64,000 nt of DNA, taken from the NCBI RefSeq assembly GCF_000383095.1, contig NZ_AORL01000015.1, positions 62,008 through 126,007 of the forward strand. Direction: 5' to 3'. Source of the DNA: Sphingomonas sp. PR090111-T3T-6A. Its GTDB lineage: Bacteria > Pseudomonadota > Alphaproteobacteria > Sphingomonadales > Sphingomonadaceae. The position numbers and the translations under genes are program-made. Shown here piece after piece: positions 42,171-52,416 of this stretch. A model generated the notes under the pieces. It saw only the letters and a list, made by a program, of their open reading frames with translations. It searched no databases and was not told where the DNA came from. Every line of letters begins with the position of its first letter. Position 1 is the first letter of the stretch.

Positions 42171-44626
42171 CCCTCGCGGTGGCGAGCCCGCTGGCCGGCT
42201 GGCTGACCGGCCTCGACGTCGTGCCGGACCCGGTGTTCGCCGAACGGATGCTGGGCGACGGGGTCGCGATCGATCCGGTGGAGGGGCTGGTCCGCGCGCC
42301 GGTATCGGGGCGGATCGCGACGCTTCACCCCGCGCGCCACGCCGTGACGCTGGAGAGCGATGAGGGCGCGGTGTTGCTCATCCATATCGGGCTGGAGACG
42401 GTGGCGCTCGGCGGCGAGGGCTTCACGGCGCATGTGGCCGAGGGGGATCGGGTCGCGGTGGGCGATCCGCTGATCGGTTTCGATCTGGATGCGGTCGGGC
42501 GGCGGGCGAAGAGCCTCGTCACGCCGATCATCGTCACCAATGGCGAGGCGTTCGCCTTGGCCGCGCCCGCTGTCGGCCGGATGATTGCGGCCGGCGAACC
42601 GCTGTTCGATCTCGTGCCGCGCGAGGGCGAAGGCCGGACCACAGGGGCAGTCGGGCCGACCGTGGAGCGCACGTTGATCTTGCCGCTGCGTCATGGACTG
42701 CACGCTCGCCCCGCCGCGCGGATCGCTGATTGCGCGCGCGGCTTCGATGCGGTGGTGGAGATCGTAGCCGACAAGGGACGGACGGCCTCTGCGCTGAGCC
42801 CGGTTGCGATGCTGGCGCTGGCCCTGCCGCACGGAGCGCGGTTGCAGGTGCGTACCACCGGTGCGGAGGCGGAGCGGGCTGCGCAGGTCGTTGCGGAGCT
42901 TATCGAGAGCGGTATGGGCGAGGGCCTCGCCATTGCCGCACCGGTCGAGGAGCAGGTGGCCGAGGCGCCGCTCCCCGATCAGTTGCGCGGTGTCGCGGCG
43001 GCGCCGGGGCTGGCGAGCGGCCCGGCGTGGACATTGGCGCGCCAACGCTTCGAGCTCGTCGAGCGCGGGCAGGGTGTCGAGCAGGAGCGCACCGCACTGG
43101 CTGAAGCGCTTGCAACCCTGCGCGCGGAGCCGGAGGCCGGGGAGAGCGTGGCGGCGTCGATCGCGGCGGCGCATCGGGCCTTCCTCGCCGATCCCGAGCT
43201 GCTCGCGGCGGCGGAGCGCTGCATTGCGGCCGGGCAGAGCGCGGGCTTCGCCTGGCGTGAGGCCGTCGGCGGCTTCATCGCGTTGCTGGAAGGCACGGGC
43301 GACCGGCGCTTCGCCGAGCGGATCGATGATCTGCGCGATCTGGAGGGCCGCGTGCTCGCCGCCCTCCATGGCGCGCCCGCGACGGTCGAGGCGCCGGCCG
43401 GTGCGATCCTCGTCGCGGAGGAATTGCTGCCCTCGCAGCTCATGGCGCTCGCAGGCCGCAAGCTCGCCGGCATCGCCACCGCCGGCGGCGGGCCGACCTC
43501 GCATGTCGCGATCATCGCCGCCGGCCTCGGCCTTCCGATGCTGGCCGCGCTGGGGCACGACGTCACGCGGATCGCGGATGGCACGACCTTGCTGCTCGAC
43601 ACCGGCACGGTGACGCTCTTCATCGATCCTCCGGCCGAGCACCTCGCCCGGATGCGCGACGATGCCGCCCGCCGAGCGACCTTCCGCGCCGAAGCGGAGA
43701 CGCGGGCGCACGATCTCGCCATCACCCGTGATGATGTCCGTATCGAGGTCGTCGCCAATCTCGGTTCGCTTGACGAGGCGCACGCCGCGGCCAGAGCAGG
43801 AGCCGAGGGTTGCGGCCTGTTGCGGACCGAATTTCTCTTCCTCGACCGGCCCTCGCCGCCCGATGAGGAAGAACAGTACGCCACCTATCAGGCGATCGCC
43901 GACGCCCTTGGGGGCAAGCCTTTGATCGTCCGCACGCTGGATATCGGCGCGGACAAGCCGGCGCCCTATCTGCCCATGCCGGCGGAGGAGAACCCGGCGC
44001 TCGGCCTGCGCGGCCTGCGTCTCGGGTTCGCGAAACCGGCGCTGATGGAGACGCAGCTCCGCGCGCTTGCGCGCGTGAAGGGCGATGTGCGGATCATGCT
44101 GCCGATGGTGGTGGAGCCCGCCGAAGTCCGCCGCGTGAAGACGATGCTGGCGGGGATCGCGGAGCGGCCACCGTCGCTCGGCATCATGGTCGAGACGCCC
44201 GCCGCCGCGATGCTGGCCGATGCGCTGGCCGTGGAGGCGGATTTCTTCTCGATCGGCAGCAACGATCTCAGCCAATATGCGCTGGCGATGGATCGCGGCA
44301 ACCCGGCGGTGGCGGCGCAGCTCGATGCGCTGCATCCCGCCGTCCTCCGCCTGATCGCCGCCACCGTGGAGGGAGGCCGCAGGCAGGACCGCTGGACGGG
44401 CGTGTGCGGCGGCATGGCGGCCGATCCGCCGGCCGTGCCGATCCTGATCGGGCTTGGCGTCACCGAACTCTCCGTGCCGCCCTCGGCCATTGCCGAGACA
44501 AAGGAACATGTGCGGCGGATCAGCCGTGTGACCGCCCGCGACCTCGCCCATCAGGCGATGGCGGCGGACGGAGCCGACGCGGTGCGGGCGCTCGCCCGCC
44601 GGTTCGTGGAGGAGATGGGGGCATGA
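42167..44626 (+). CDS. nagF: Fused PTS protein EIIA-HPr-EI for N-acetylglucosamine
   Basis: 819 residues carrying all soluble PTS steps. The EIIA(Glc)-type domain (about 1-150) has LLIHIGLETVAL with phospho-His73. HPr (about 165-250) has RHGLHARPAARIAD with His179. Enzyme I follows with GGGPTSHVAIIA (His446), the PEP-binding barrel (RTEFLFLDR, MVETPAAA, SNDLSQYALAMDR) and TGVCGGMAADP (Cys747). The order matches NagF of Pseudomonas and xanthomonads. It overlaps both neighbours by ATGA, and longer upstream starts only re-read the hexosaminidase gene. It passes phosphate from PEP to the NagE EIIB domain. Confidence 0.95.
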   Translation: MTLAVASPLAGWLTGLDVVPDPVFAERMLGDGVAIDPVEGLVRAPVSGRIATLHPARHAVTLESDEGAVLLIHIGLETVALGGEGFTAHVAEGDRVAVGDPLIGFDLDAVGRRAKSLVTPIIVTNGEAFALAAPAVGRMIAAGEPLFDLVPREGEGRTTGAVGPTVERTLILPLRHGLHARPAARIADCARGFDAVVEIVADKGRTASALSPVAMLALALPHGARLQVRTTGAEAERAAQVVAELIESGMGEGLAIAAPVEEQVAEAPLPDQLRGVAAAPGLASGPAWTLARQRFELVERGQGVEQERTALAEALATLRAEPEAGESVAASIAAAHRAFLADPELLAAAERCIAAGQSAGFAWREAVGGFIALLEGTGDRRFAERIDDLRDLEGRVLAALHGAPATVEAPAGAILVAEELLPSQLMALAGRKLAGIATAGGGPTSHVAIIAAGLGLPMLAALGHDVTRIADGTTLLLDTGTVTLFIDPPAEHLARMRDDAARRATFRAEAETRAHDLAITRDDVRIEVVANLGSLDEAHAAARAGAEGCGLLRTEFLFLDRPSPPDEEEQYATYQAIADALGGKPLIVRTLDIGADKPAPYLPMPAEENPALGLRGLRLGFAKPALMETQLRALARVKGDVRIMLPMVVEPAEVRRVKTMLAGIAERPPSLGIMVETPAAAMLADALAVEADFFSIGSNDLSQYALAMDRGNPAVAAQLDALHPAVLRLIAATVEGGRRQDRWTGVCGGMAADPPAVPILIGLGVTELSVPPSAIAETKEHVRRISRVTARDLAHQAMAADGADAVRALARRFVEEMGA

Positions 44627-46332
44627 AGGTTTCAGTCCAGTCGCTCCAGGTGCTCGGCCGTGCGCTGATGCTGCCGATCGCCGTGCTGCCGATCGCGGGC
44701 CTGCTGCTCCGCCTTGGCCAGCCCGATCTGTTCAACATCCCTTTCGTCGCGGCAGCGGGCGGGGCGGTGTTCGACAATCTCGGCCTGCTCTTCGCGGTCG
44801 GCATCGCGGTGGGTTTTGCGCGGGACGGCAACGGCGCGGCGGGGCTCGCCGGGATCGTGTGCTTCCTCGTCGCCAGCCGGGGCGCCGCGACGCTGCTGAC
44901 TGTGCCGCCGCAGACGGGCGCGGGGCTCCCCGCCGATGCGCTGGCGCTCGCCACGGAGGCCTTCCGCACCAAGGCCGTCGCCAAGCTGTCGGTGCCGATC
45001 GGCATCCTCTCCGGCGTCATCGCGGGGAGCGCGTATAATCGCTGGTCGGGCATCAAGCTGCCGGATTATCTGTCCTTCTTCGGCGGACGACGCTTCGTGC
45101 CGATTGTGTGCGGGCTGGCGGGGCTGGTGCTCGCCGCCGTCGTCGGCTTCGCCTATGCGGCCATCGCGGGCGGCATGGATGCATTGAGCTACGGCGTGAT
45201 CCATTCGGGCGTGTTCGGGCTGTTCCTCTATGGCGTGCTCAACCGGCTGCTGATCGTCACCGGGCTGCATCACATCCTCAACAATGTCGCCTGGTTCATC
45301 GTCGGGGATTTCCACGGCGCGACCGGCGATCTCAACCGCTTCTTCGCGGGCGATCCGACGGCGGGGGCCTTCATGTCGGGCTTCTTCCCGGTGATGATGT
45401 TCGGCCTGCCCGCTGCCTGCCTCGCCATGTACCGCGCGGCGCTGCCCGAGCGGCGCAAGGCCGTGGGCGGCCTGCTGCTCTCCATGGCGCTGACCGCCTT
45501 CCTGACCGGCGTGACCGAGCCGATCGAGTTCAGCTTCATGTTCCTGGCGCCCGTGCTCTACGGCCTGCACATGCTGCTGACGGGCCTCGCGATGGTGGTG
45601 ATGGACCTGCTGGGCGTGAAGCTGGGCTTCACCTTCTCGGCCGGGCTGCTGGATTATGCGCTGAACTTCCCCAAGGCGACGCGGCCGCTGCTGCTGGTGC
45701 CGATCGGGTTGGCCTATTTCGCGCTCTATTATGGCGTGTTCCGCTGGGCCATCGCACGTTTCGACATCCGCACGCCGGGTCGCGAGGAAGAGGCGGTATC
45801 GACGGTGGGCGCTGGGCAGCCCGTCGAGCGCGGCGCGGCCTTCGTGGAGGCGTTGGGCGGGGCGGGCAATCTCGTCTCGATCGACGCCTGCACCACGCGG
45901 TTGAGGCTGGTGGTCCGTGATCAGGCGAAGGCGGATGAGGCGCGGCTGAGGGCGCTGGGCGCCAAGGGCTTCGTCCGCCCCTCGGCGGAGGCGTTGCAGG
46001 TGGTGCTTGGCCCGATCGCCGACATGGTGGCCGATGAGATGCGTGGTGCGGCGGGCGGGCTGGCGAAGACGGCTCCGGCCGGGATGGTTTCCTTGGCGGA
46101 GGGTCCGATAGCCGATGCCGCCCCGTGGCTGGAGGCGCTCGGCGGGCGGGGGAATATCCTCGACGTCGCGGCCAATCCCAGCCGCCTGATGCTGCGCCTC
46201 GCCGAACCCGCGCGGATAGACGAGGCGGCGCTCCGCCGGCTCGGCCTGCGCGGCGTGGCGCGGACAGCGGACGGCGCGCTCCATCTGCTGCTCGACGGGG
46301 CGGAGCCGATCGGCCGGGCGCTCGCGGCATGA
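44623..46332 (+). CDS. nagE: N-acetylglucosamine PTS permease EIIC-EIIB with a second, Cys-less EIIB-like domain
   Basis: 569 residues. The membrane EIIC part (about 1-385) has LQVLGRALMLPIAVLPIAGL, TGLHHILNNVAWFIVG and TGVTEPIEFSFMFLAPVLYG, the conserved GITEPIEF-type motif of the glucose/GlcNAc family. EIIB has SIDACTTRLRLVVRD with phospho-Cys423. A second EIIB-like repeat (about 490-569) reads DVAANPSRLMLRLAE, where the Cys position is not Cys, so it cannot be phosphorylated. NagE takes up GlcNAc as GlcNAc-6-phosphate, using phosphate from the protein encoded just upstream, which overlaps it by ATGA. Confidence 0.94.
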   Translation: MKVSVQSLQVLGRALMLPIAVLPIAGLLLRLGQPDLFNIPFVAAAGGAVFDNLGLLFAVGIAVGFARDGNGAAGLAGIVCFLVASRGAATLLTVPPQTGAGLPADALALATEAFRTKAVAKLSVPIGILSGVIAGSAYNRWSGIKLPDYLSFFGGRRFVPIVCGLAGLVLAAVVGFAYAAIAGGMDALSYGVIHSGVFGLFLYGVLNRLLIVTGLHHILNNVAWFIVGDFHGATGDLNRFFAGDPTAGAFMSGFFPVMMFGLPAACLAMYRAALPERRKAVGGLLLSMALTAFLTGVTEPIEFSFMFLAPVLYGLHMLLTGLAMVVMDLLGVKLGFTFSAGLLDYALNFPKATRPLLLVPIGLAYFALYYGVFRWAIARFDIRTPGREEEAVSTVGAGQPVERGAAFVEALGGAGNLVSIDACTTRLRLVVRDQAKADEARLRALGAKGFVRPSAEALQVVLGPIADMVADEMRGAAGGLAKTAPAGMVSLAEGPIADAAPWLEALGGRGNILDVAANPSRLMLRLAEPARIDEAALRRLGLRGVARTADGALHLLLDGAEPIGRALAA

Positions 46333-47456
46333 GCGACGCGCCCACAGCCACCGGCCCGCGCCACCCGCACGACCGTGCCGGAAGGCGGCTGATCTCGCTC
46401 GACCTGCTGCGCGGGCTGACCGTGCTCGGCATGATCATCGTCAACTCGACCGCGGGCGTGCAGAAGCGCGACGGGCCGGTCTTCCCGCTGCTGCTCCATG
46501 CCGACTGGGCGGGCTTCACCATCGCGGACAGCATCTTCCCCGCCTTCATCCTGATGGTGGGCGTGTCGGTGGCGATCTCGTCGCGCGGGACGGCGCCGGA
46601 GACGAAGCGCGTCCTGCTGCGCGCCGGGCGGCTGATCCTGCTCGGGCTGTTCCTCTCCAACATGTTCTGGCTCTACACGAGCGCCAAATATCACCCGCGC
46701 CTGCCGGGCGTGTTGCAGCGGATCGGCATCGTCTATGCCGTGACGGCTTTGCTCTATCCGATCACGACGCCACGGATGCGGGCGTGGATCGCGGGCGTGC
46801 TGTTGTTGCTCTACTGGCCGCTCTGCCTGATCCCTTCGCCCGACGGGCTGCCGACCGACATCTGGGTGCAGGGGCATAATTTCGCATCCTGGGCGGATCG
46901 CGCCGCGCTCGGCACGCTGCGCTTCGTGAAGGGGCCGGACGGCTATGACCCGGAAGGGCTGCTCAGCACGATCCCGACCATCGCGGAGGCGCTGATCGGC
47001 ACGCTGGTGGGCGATTATCTGCGGCGCGCCCTGCCGACGGGCGAGGCATCGAAGCGGATGGCGCTGGCGGCCTTGGCGATGATCGCGGGCGGGCTTGTCT
47101 GGGGGCTGGTCTTCCCGATCGCCAAGAATCTGTGGACGAGCAGCTTCGTGCTGCTCACTTCCGGCATCGCCCTGCTGCTGCTGGCAGGCCTCCATCGCTT
47201 CCGCGATCGGCGGGATGCGCCGGAGATCAGGGGCGGTCTGCTCGGCAGCTTCGGGCGCAACGCCATCGCCGCCTATGCGCTGCACGAGGTGGCGTCGATC
47301 ATCCTGCTGTCGGATGCGCTGCAATGGCCCTTCCGCCAGCTTGCGCCCGTGACGGGCACGCAGATCGCCGCGCTGGCGCCGGTGCTGATCTTCACGGCGC
47401 TGGTCTGGTGGCCGATCGCGGCGATGGACCGGCGCGGCTGGTATCTGAAGATCTAG
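46329..47456 (+). CDS. nagX: NagX-like membrane acyltransferase (heparan-alpha-glucosaminide N-acetyltransferase family)
   Basis: 375 residues with about ten helices. The opening RRLISLDLLRGLTVLGMIIVN is the signature of the DUF5009/HGSNAT group, and HADWAGFTIADSIFPAFILMVGVSV follows, with a conserved acid and aromatic pattern. GVLQRIGIVYAVTALL and LPTDIWVQGHNFA fit too. NagX genes occur in nag regulons and are thought to transfer acetyl groups to amino sugars or transport chitosugars across the inner membrane; the biochemical role is not settled. The ATGA overlap with nagE puts it last in the operon. Its stop overlaps the convergent sulfotransferase gene by 4 bases. Confidence 0.87.
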   Translation: MSDAPTATGPRHPHDRAGRRLISLDLLRGLTVLGMIIVNSTAGVQKRDGPVFPLLLHADWAGFTIADSIFPAFILMVGVSVAISSRGTAPETKRVLLRAGRLILLGLFLSNMFWLYTSAKYHPRLPGVLQRIGIVYAVTALLYPITTPRMRAWIAGVLLLLYWPLCLIPSPDGLPTDIWVQGHNFASWADRAALGTLRFVKGPDGYDPEGLLSTIPTIAEALIGTLVGDYLRRALPTGEASKRMALAALAMIAGGLVWGLVFPIAKNLWTSSFVLLTSGIALLLLAGLHRFRDRRDAPEIRGGLLGSFGRNAIAAYALHEVASIILLSDALQWPFRQLAPVTGTQIAALAPVLIFTALVWWPIAAMDRRGWYLKI

Positions 47457-49135
47457 GTCTCGTAGCCGCCGACCTCCATCGCCGCCTCGACGATGGGGAG
47501 GATCGGCGTGAGCTGCGCCCGATAATTCTTCCATCGCCCGATCGAGCGATCGTGCAGCGGCTCGCGGACCTGCGCATAGCTGGGCGTGGGCGCATGGCGG
47601 CGACTCTCGTGGAAACTCGCCTGCGCGGGCTCCACGGGCAGATCGACATGGGCCATCAACCGCTCCGTCTCGCCCGCCTGATCGGCGATGAAACGCTCAT
47701 AGGCGAAGATGTGGGGCGGGAGGCCCAGCCGCTCGCGATAGCCCCCCGTCAACGCGGATACGGCGGCGAGTTGGTGCGCGGCATCCTCCAGCCGGTAGCC
47801 GCAATCGAAGCCGTGCGTCAGGTCGTGCGCCATCACCGAGACGAGGATGTCGAGCGGGTGCCGCCGCACCGCCACCATCGGCGCCTCCTGGAAGGCGAGT
47901 TGGAGCAGCGGCAAATAGATCTCGTTGAGCGGCATCTTGTCGGTGAAGAAGGCCGGGCCGGCCTGCCTCAGGCTGTAAACATCCGCGCGGGCGAGATAGA
48001 AGTCGCGGAGCAGGGCGGGGACGTGGTGATGGTCCGCCGCGGCGATCTTGCCCATGCCGTGGGGGAAGGGCTGGCCGTCGCCCAGCATCCGGCCGGCGAA
48101 GTCGCGCAACTCGGCGGTGAAGGGCAGTTCGCCTCCGGCCGTGATACGGGAATGGCTGGCGAGGAGTTGCTCGGTCATGGTCGTGCCTGAGCGCGGCATT
48201 CCGAGGATGAAGAGCGGTTGCGGCCCATCGCGCCGCCCGACGCGCGGCGTTTCGGGGAGGTGCATCGCGGCCAGCCGGGCGAAGTGCGCCTCCACGCCTT
48301 GCGCATCGTAACGCCGGCCCGACGCGGCGGAGAGTGTCGCCTTGCCGGCGGTGAAGTCGCGCCAGGCTTCTTCGTAGCGTCCGGCCCGGTCGCGCAACCG
48401 GCCTCGGAGCAACAGCGCGGCGCCGCTCATCGCCGGCTGCCGGTCGAGCAGGGCCAACGCTTCCGTCCAGCGCGCGTCGCGAGACAGGAGCGTAGCGCGT
48501 AGCAGCAGCACGTCGCGCCCCTCTCGCGTGGCGAGGCGGCTCGCCTGTTCGATGGCGCGGTGGGCGGCATCGAGGTCACCGGCCTGCTCTGCGATCTCGA
48601 CCGTCAGCACGGCGGCCGCGAGCAGGTTGGGCTGGGCGTGGGACACTTCGGCGGCCAGGGCCGAGGCTTCCTCCAGCGCGCCCTGCCGCATCAGGTTGCG
48701 CGCGAGGTTGAGCAGCAATTGCGGATGCCGCCCGGCGAGCGCGATGGCAGTGCGGAGATGCCATGCGCCCTCGACCAGCGCCTCCCGCCCGGACAGGAAG
48801 GCGCCGAGCATCGCATGAGCGTCGGCGTTCGCGGGAGCCACTGCCACCGTTGCGCGGGCTTCGGCTTCGGCTTCGGCCGAGCGGCCCGCTTCGAGCAGCA
48901 GGCGGGCGAGATCGTCGCGTGCCCAGCCGGCGTCCGGCGCGATCGCGATGATCCGGCGCAGCTCGCGTTCGGCGGTTGCGGTGTCGCCCCTCTGCCGGGC
49001 GGCGAGGGAGAGGATTTCGAGGGCATCGACGGATGCCGGCTCGGCGGAGAGCACGTCGCGCGCCGTCGCGACGGCGGTATCGAGGCGGCCTGCCCGCATG
49101 GCCTCACGGGCCTGTTGTATCTTCATCGCAGCCAT
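47453..49135 (-). CDS. TPR-repeat sulfotransferase family protein
   Basis: About 560 residues. The N-terminal half is a TPR superhelix, for example AREAMRAGRLDTAVATARDV, LRRIIAIAPDAGWARDDLAR and LLLEAGRSAEAEAEARATV. From about residue 300 a sulfotransferase domain begins with the PAPS-binding P-loop PLFILGMPRSGTTMTEQLLA. Later motifs are FTDKMPLNEIYLPLLQLAF and VAVRRHPLDILVSVMAHD, which matches the 3'-phosphate-binding Arg/Ser region. Genes of this type are often next to TonB receptors in sphingomonads, as here. The acceptor is unknown. The start is uncertain: a GTG, then ATG codons 3 and 6 residues later, none with a good ribosome-binding site. Confidence 0.83.
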   Translation of the reverse strand: MAAMKIQQAREAMRAGRLDTAVATARDVLSAEPASVDALEILSLAARQRGDTATAERELRRIIAIAPDAGWARDDLARLLLEAGRSAEAEAEARATVAVAPANADAHAMLGAFLSGREALVEGAWHLRTAIALAGRHPQLLLNLARNLMRQGALEEASALAAEVSHAQPNLLAAAVLTVEIAEQAGDLDAAHRAIEQASRLATREGRDVLLLRATLLSRDARWTEALALLDRQPAMSGAALLLRGRLRDRAGRYEEAWRDFTAGKATLSAASGRRYDAQGVEAHFARLAAMHLPETPRVGRRDGPQPLFILGMPRSGTTMTEQLLASHSRITAGGELPFTAELRDFAGRMLGDGQPFPHGMGKIAAADHHHVPALLRDFYLARADVYSLRQAGPAFFTDKMPLNEIYLPLLQLAFQEAPMVAVRRHPLDILVSVMAHDLTHGFDCGYRLEDAAHQLAAVSALTGGYRERLGLPPHIFAYERFIADQAGETERLMAHVDLPVEPAQASFHESRRHAPTPSYAQVREPLHDRSIGRWKNYRAQLTPILPIVEAAMEVGGYET

Positions 49136-49180
49136 GGCTCGCACGATAGCGAAAATCGGCGCCGCCGCGAGGGCTGTCGG

Positions 49181-49219
49181 GAAAAGCGGCCAGCCGCCGG
49201 TCGAAGCCGGCGGCTGGCC
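49181..49219 (-). terminator. Intrinsic terminator after the second TonB receptor gene
   Basis: Read on the minus strand, GGCCAGCCGCCGG and its perfect complement form a 13-base stem with a 6-base loop (CTTCGA), followed by GCTTTTC. It lies 7 bases after the receptor stop and before the sulfotransferase start. It should therefore separate the two genes or make the second depend on read-through. Confidence 0.75.
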
Positions 49220-49226
49220 CTCAGGG

Positions 49227-52070
49227 TCAGAGCTTCAGGCCGACGCGGGCATAGAAGAACTGGCCCGGCAGATCATACACCGCCGGATCATAGTTGCTGA
49301 GCTGGCAGCTGTAGCAGGCCGGCGGCGCGGTGCCGGCGATGTTGTTGACGCCCACCGAGAAGGTGACGGAGTCATGCGCCAGTTTCGTATCCCAGCTCAG
49401 CAGCAGGTCGCCGTAGAGACGGCGGCCGAGCGTATGGCCGGGATTGGAGCCGCCGCTCTCGGTCACGCCGCTCAGATAGCGGCCCGTCAGCGCCGCGGTG
49501 AAGCGGCCCAGCGTCCAGTCGGTCGTCGCGGTCGACTTGTAGCGCGGATAGGCCTGGCTGCCCGATTCCGTGCCGACGCGCTTGATGACGACGTTGCCGT
49601 CCGTGGTCGGCTGGATCTGATCGAAGCTGAAGGTGAAGGTGTTCTGCCAGTTGAAGCCGAAGCTGCCATAAGGCGTTTCGGGCGAGCGATAGTTGAAGTT
49701 GATGTCGAGCCCGTCGGTCTTCAGGCTGGAGAGGTTCTGAAGGATGCCGTCGATGCGGATGATCTGCCCGGTGGCGCTGCGGTGGATCTTCGAGCAGCTC
49801 AGCGGATCGCCGTTGACCTCGCAGGCCTCCAGCAGCGAGGTGGTATCGACCGCGCCGATCGCGTTCTTCACCTTGATATGGTAGTAGCTCGCTTCCAGCG
49901 TGAGCGTTCGCGCCCAGGCGCTCGCCCACGATGCCGAATAGACGGCGCCGCCCACCCAGCTCCGCGAGGTTTCCGGCTTCAGAGCGGGGTTGCCGCTGGT
50001 GTAGACCGGCAACTGCTCGTTGTTCTGGCCGTAATTGCCGTTCGGCGTGACGCCGTTGGCGGTGCAGTTGGCCACCAGATTGGCCGGCGACACGCCGGTC
50101 TGCACGCCGTTGCAGGGATCGGTCGCCGGATCGTCGAAGCGCGAGGGCGAGCCGAAGGATTCCGCGATCGACGGAGCCCGGAAGCCCTGCGCATAGGTGC
50201 CGCGCAGCAGCAGATCCTGCACCGGCTTCCAGTCCGCGCCCGCCTTCACCGTCGCCTTCGAGCCGCTGCTCGAATAGTGCGAATAGCGCGCCGCGAACGA
50301 GGCGTTCAGCATCTCGAAGAAGGGCTTGTCCTTGAGGACGGGGACCGACAGCTCGCCATAGACTTCGTCGGCCTTGATATGGCCGGCGCTGGCGGCGGCG
50401 GGGATGTCGGCGCCGAGGCCCGCCTGGATGATCGGGTCGGGCGTGAAGGAGCCCTTCTGGTCGCGATGCTCATAGCCGAGCGCGATGCCGACCGGGCCCG
50501 CCGGAAGATCGAACAGCGAGCCGGTGAGGTTGACCGTGCCGTCCCACAGGCGCTGCATCGAGCGGTCATGCTGGGTGAAGGCGATGAAGTTGTACATCTC
50601 CGGCGTGATCGTGCCGGCGCCGCCGAAGACGTTGAGCGGTACGCAAGGATCGGTGCAGTCCGCGATCGGGCCGAGGGCCTGCTGCACCTTCGCGGCGTTG
50701 ACGTTGCCGCTGACCGACTGCTGCGCGCGGCTGGTGCCGTAGATGCCGTTCACATCCCAGAACCAGTCATGCGACAGGAACTGGAATTTCCCGCTCAGCG
50801 TCGCGGTGCCGTAATAGCTGTCGACGCGCTGGTCGTAATGGCGCGGGCCGCCCTCGACGAGGCGGCGGGCGACGAAGCTGTAGTTGCTCGCCCCCGGCGC
50901 GGCGCTCAGCGTGCCGAACGGGTTGTACGGGTTGCTGCCGTCGATCGTGATGTTGTCGAGCAGGTTGCCGTTGCCCGAATCCGGGCCGATGAACAGCGGC
51001 AGCGGCGCCGCCTGGTTGGCCGACTGGCGCCGGTTGAAGAAGAACTTGCCGCTGAACTTGATGTCCTCGCCGAGCGGCTGCTCGACGTTCGCGAACGCCG
51101 AATAGCGCTTGTAGGGCGTCAGCAGATAGTTGGTCGGCTGGAAATTATAGCGATCCGGCGTGGTGAAATCCCGATAGTCGGCGAGCGTCGGGATGCCCGA
51201 GATCGGGGCCTTGACCGTCAGGTTCTGCCCCAGCACGAGGAAGCGCCCGTTCGGCGTCGCCGAGCTGCAACCCGAATTGCATTCGGTCAGGAACGGGTCC
51301 GGAAATTCCGAGAAGGCGCGATCACCGGCGAACACCGGCTTCTGGCTGACATAGCTGCCGCCGACGATGATCTCGGTGCCAGTGCTCTTGATGCCGAAGC
51401 CATAGCTGATGTCGTAATTCTGGGTGAAGCCGTCACCTTCCTTGAAGATGCCGTGCTGGGCGCTGGCTTCGAGGCCGTCCTGCTTGGTCTTGGTGATGAT
51501 GTTCACGACGCCGCCGATCGCGTCCGAACCGTAGATCGCCGACGCGCCGTCGTTCAGCACTTCGACGCGCTCGATGGCGGCCTGCGGGATCGCGTTGAGG
51601 TCGACCGAGGCCGGGATGCCCGACGCCGACGAACCGTTCACGAAGCGCATCGAATCCACCAGCACCAGCGTGCGCTTGGAGCCGAGATAGCGCAGGTTGA
51701 TCTCCGACGCGCCCGCGCCGACGCCGCCGCCGTCCGGCGGATTGCCGAGGTTGCCCGAATTGTTGCTCTTCGTGTTGAGGCCGCCGGCCGATCCGGGCAG
51801 GCGTTGCAGCACGTCGGCGATCGAGCTGAGGCCGGTGCGCGCGATGTCCTTCTGGTCGACGAAGGTGACGGGGGAGGGCTGGTCCAGCGGGCTGTGGCGG
51901 ATGCGCGATCCGGTGACGATGATCTCGCCGGAGGAGGCGGCATCGGTGCCGGTCTGCGCCACGCTCAACGGCGCGTCGGGCGTACCGGTTTGTGCGAGGG
52001 CGGGGCCGGCCACGAGCGCGAGACTCAGCGCTGCGAATCCGGTGTGACCAAGGAAATACGCCTGTTTCAT
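49227..52070 (-). CDS. TonB-dependent receptor
   Basis: 947 residues with a signal peptide ([19 protein letters not shown]) and a TonB box-like [19 protein letters not shown]. The plug has [54 protein letters not shown] and [10 protein letters not shown], the most diagnostic part. The barrel ends FYARVGLKL with a hydrophobic C-terminal residue. This is the SusC-like/iron-or-peptide group abundant in sphingomonads, and the ligand cannot be read. The ATG was picked because a clear signal peptide starts there and AGGGG precedes it; upstream codons are not signal-like. A terminator follows. Confidence 0.93.
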   Translation of the reverse strand: MKQAYFLGHTGFAALSLALVAGPALAQTGTPDAPLSVAQTGTDAASSGEIIVTGSRIRHSPLDQPSPVTFVDQKDIARTGLSSIADVLQRLPGSAGGLNTKSNNSGNLGNPPDGGGVGAGASEINLRYLGSKRTLVLVDSMRFVNGSSASGIPASVDLNAIPQAAIERVEVLNDGASAIYGSDAIGGVVNIITKTKQDGLEASAQHGIFKEGDGFTQNYDISYGFGIKSTGTEIIVGGSYVSQKPVFAGDRAFSEFPDPFLTECNSGCSSATPNGRFLVLGQNLTVKAPISGIPTLADYRDFTTPDRYNFQPTNYLLTPYKRYSAFANVEQPLGEDIKFSGKFFFNRRQSANQAAPLPLFIGPDSGNGNLLDNITIDGSNPYNPFGTLSAAPGASNYSFVARRLVEGGPRHYDQRVDSYYGTATLSGKFQFLSHDWFWDVNGIYGTSRAQQSVSGNVNAAKVQQALGPIADCTDPCVPLNVFGGAGTITPEMYNFIAFTQHDRSMQRLWDGTVNLTGSLFDLPAGPVGIALGYEHRDQKGSFTPDPIIQAGLGADIPAAASAGHIKADEVYGELSVPVLKDKPFFEMLNASFAARYSHYSSSGSKATVKAGADWKPVQDLLLRGTYAQGFRAPSIAESFGSPSRFDDPATDPCNGVQTGVSPANLVANCTANGVTPNGNYGQNNEQLPVYTSGNPALKPETSRSWVGGAVYSASWASAWARTLTLEASYYHIKVKNAIGAVDTTSLLEACEVNGDPLSCSKIHRSATGQIIRIDGILQNLSSLKTDGLDINFNYRSPETPYGSFGFNWQNTFTFSFDQIQPTTDGNVVIKRVGTESGSQAYPRYKSTATTDWTLGRFTAALTGRYLSGVTESGGSNPGHTLGRRLYGDLLLSWDTKLAHDSVTFSVGVNNIAGTAPPACYSCQLSNYDPAVYDLPGQFFYARVGLKL

Positions 52071-52416
52071 GAAAACACCCCTTGTCTTGCAAGGGCTTTT
52101 GCCGCGCGGATCAGGTGCTCTGTCCCCGTCGTCGCCCCCGTCGCGGAGAGGGTGAGCAACCCTCGTGGAGATTGCAACGGCGTTTGTATCCAAACTGCAA
52201 TTTCATTGCGATGTGTTGCAATCGGGAATGCAAACAGGTCATGTTGAGGCCGTCGAAGGCGCCTAATGTTACGCACAGATGCATCTGTTGCATCGAAAAC
52301 GGAGCCCGCACGTTCGGCCTTGGCGCATGCAGTCTGGAAGACCCCGCGCGGCTAGCCACGGGGGGTGAATTGCCTTATCTGCAACGCTCTGAAGCTATAC
52401 ATGACGAGCAGGCCCT
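52071..52416. promoter_or_regulatory. Divergent promoter region with TTGCAA-type repeats
   Basis: About 345 bases without a convincing gene. GATTGCAAC at 52170-52178 and GTTGCAATC at 52215-52223 are perfect 9-base inverted copies. More TTGCAA or CTGCAA copies lie nearby, including one just upstream of the receptor start. The AT-richer composition and repeated half-sites suggest a cluster of operator sites for the TonB receptor promoter. A 112-codon frame across this area has no credible start or composition and was not called. Confidence 0.5.

Noticed and set aside
39852..44551. Long minus-strand frames opposite the hexosaminidase and nagF
   Set aside because: Antisense artefacts; the plus-strand catalytic motifs are decisive.
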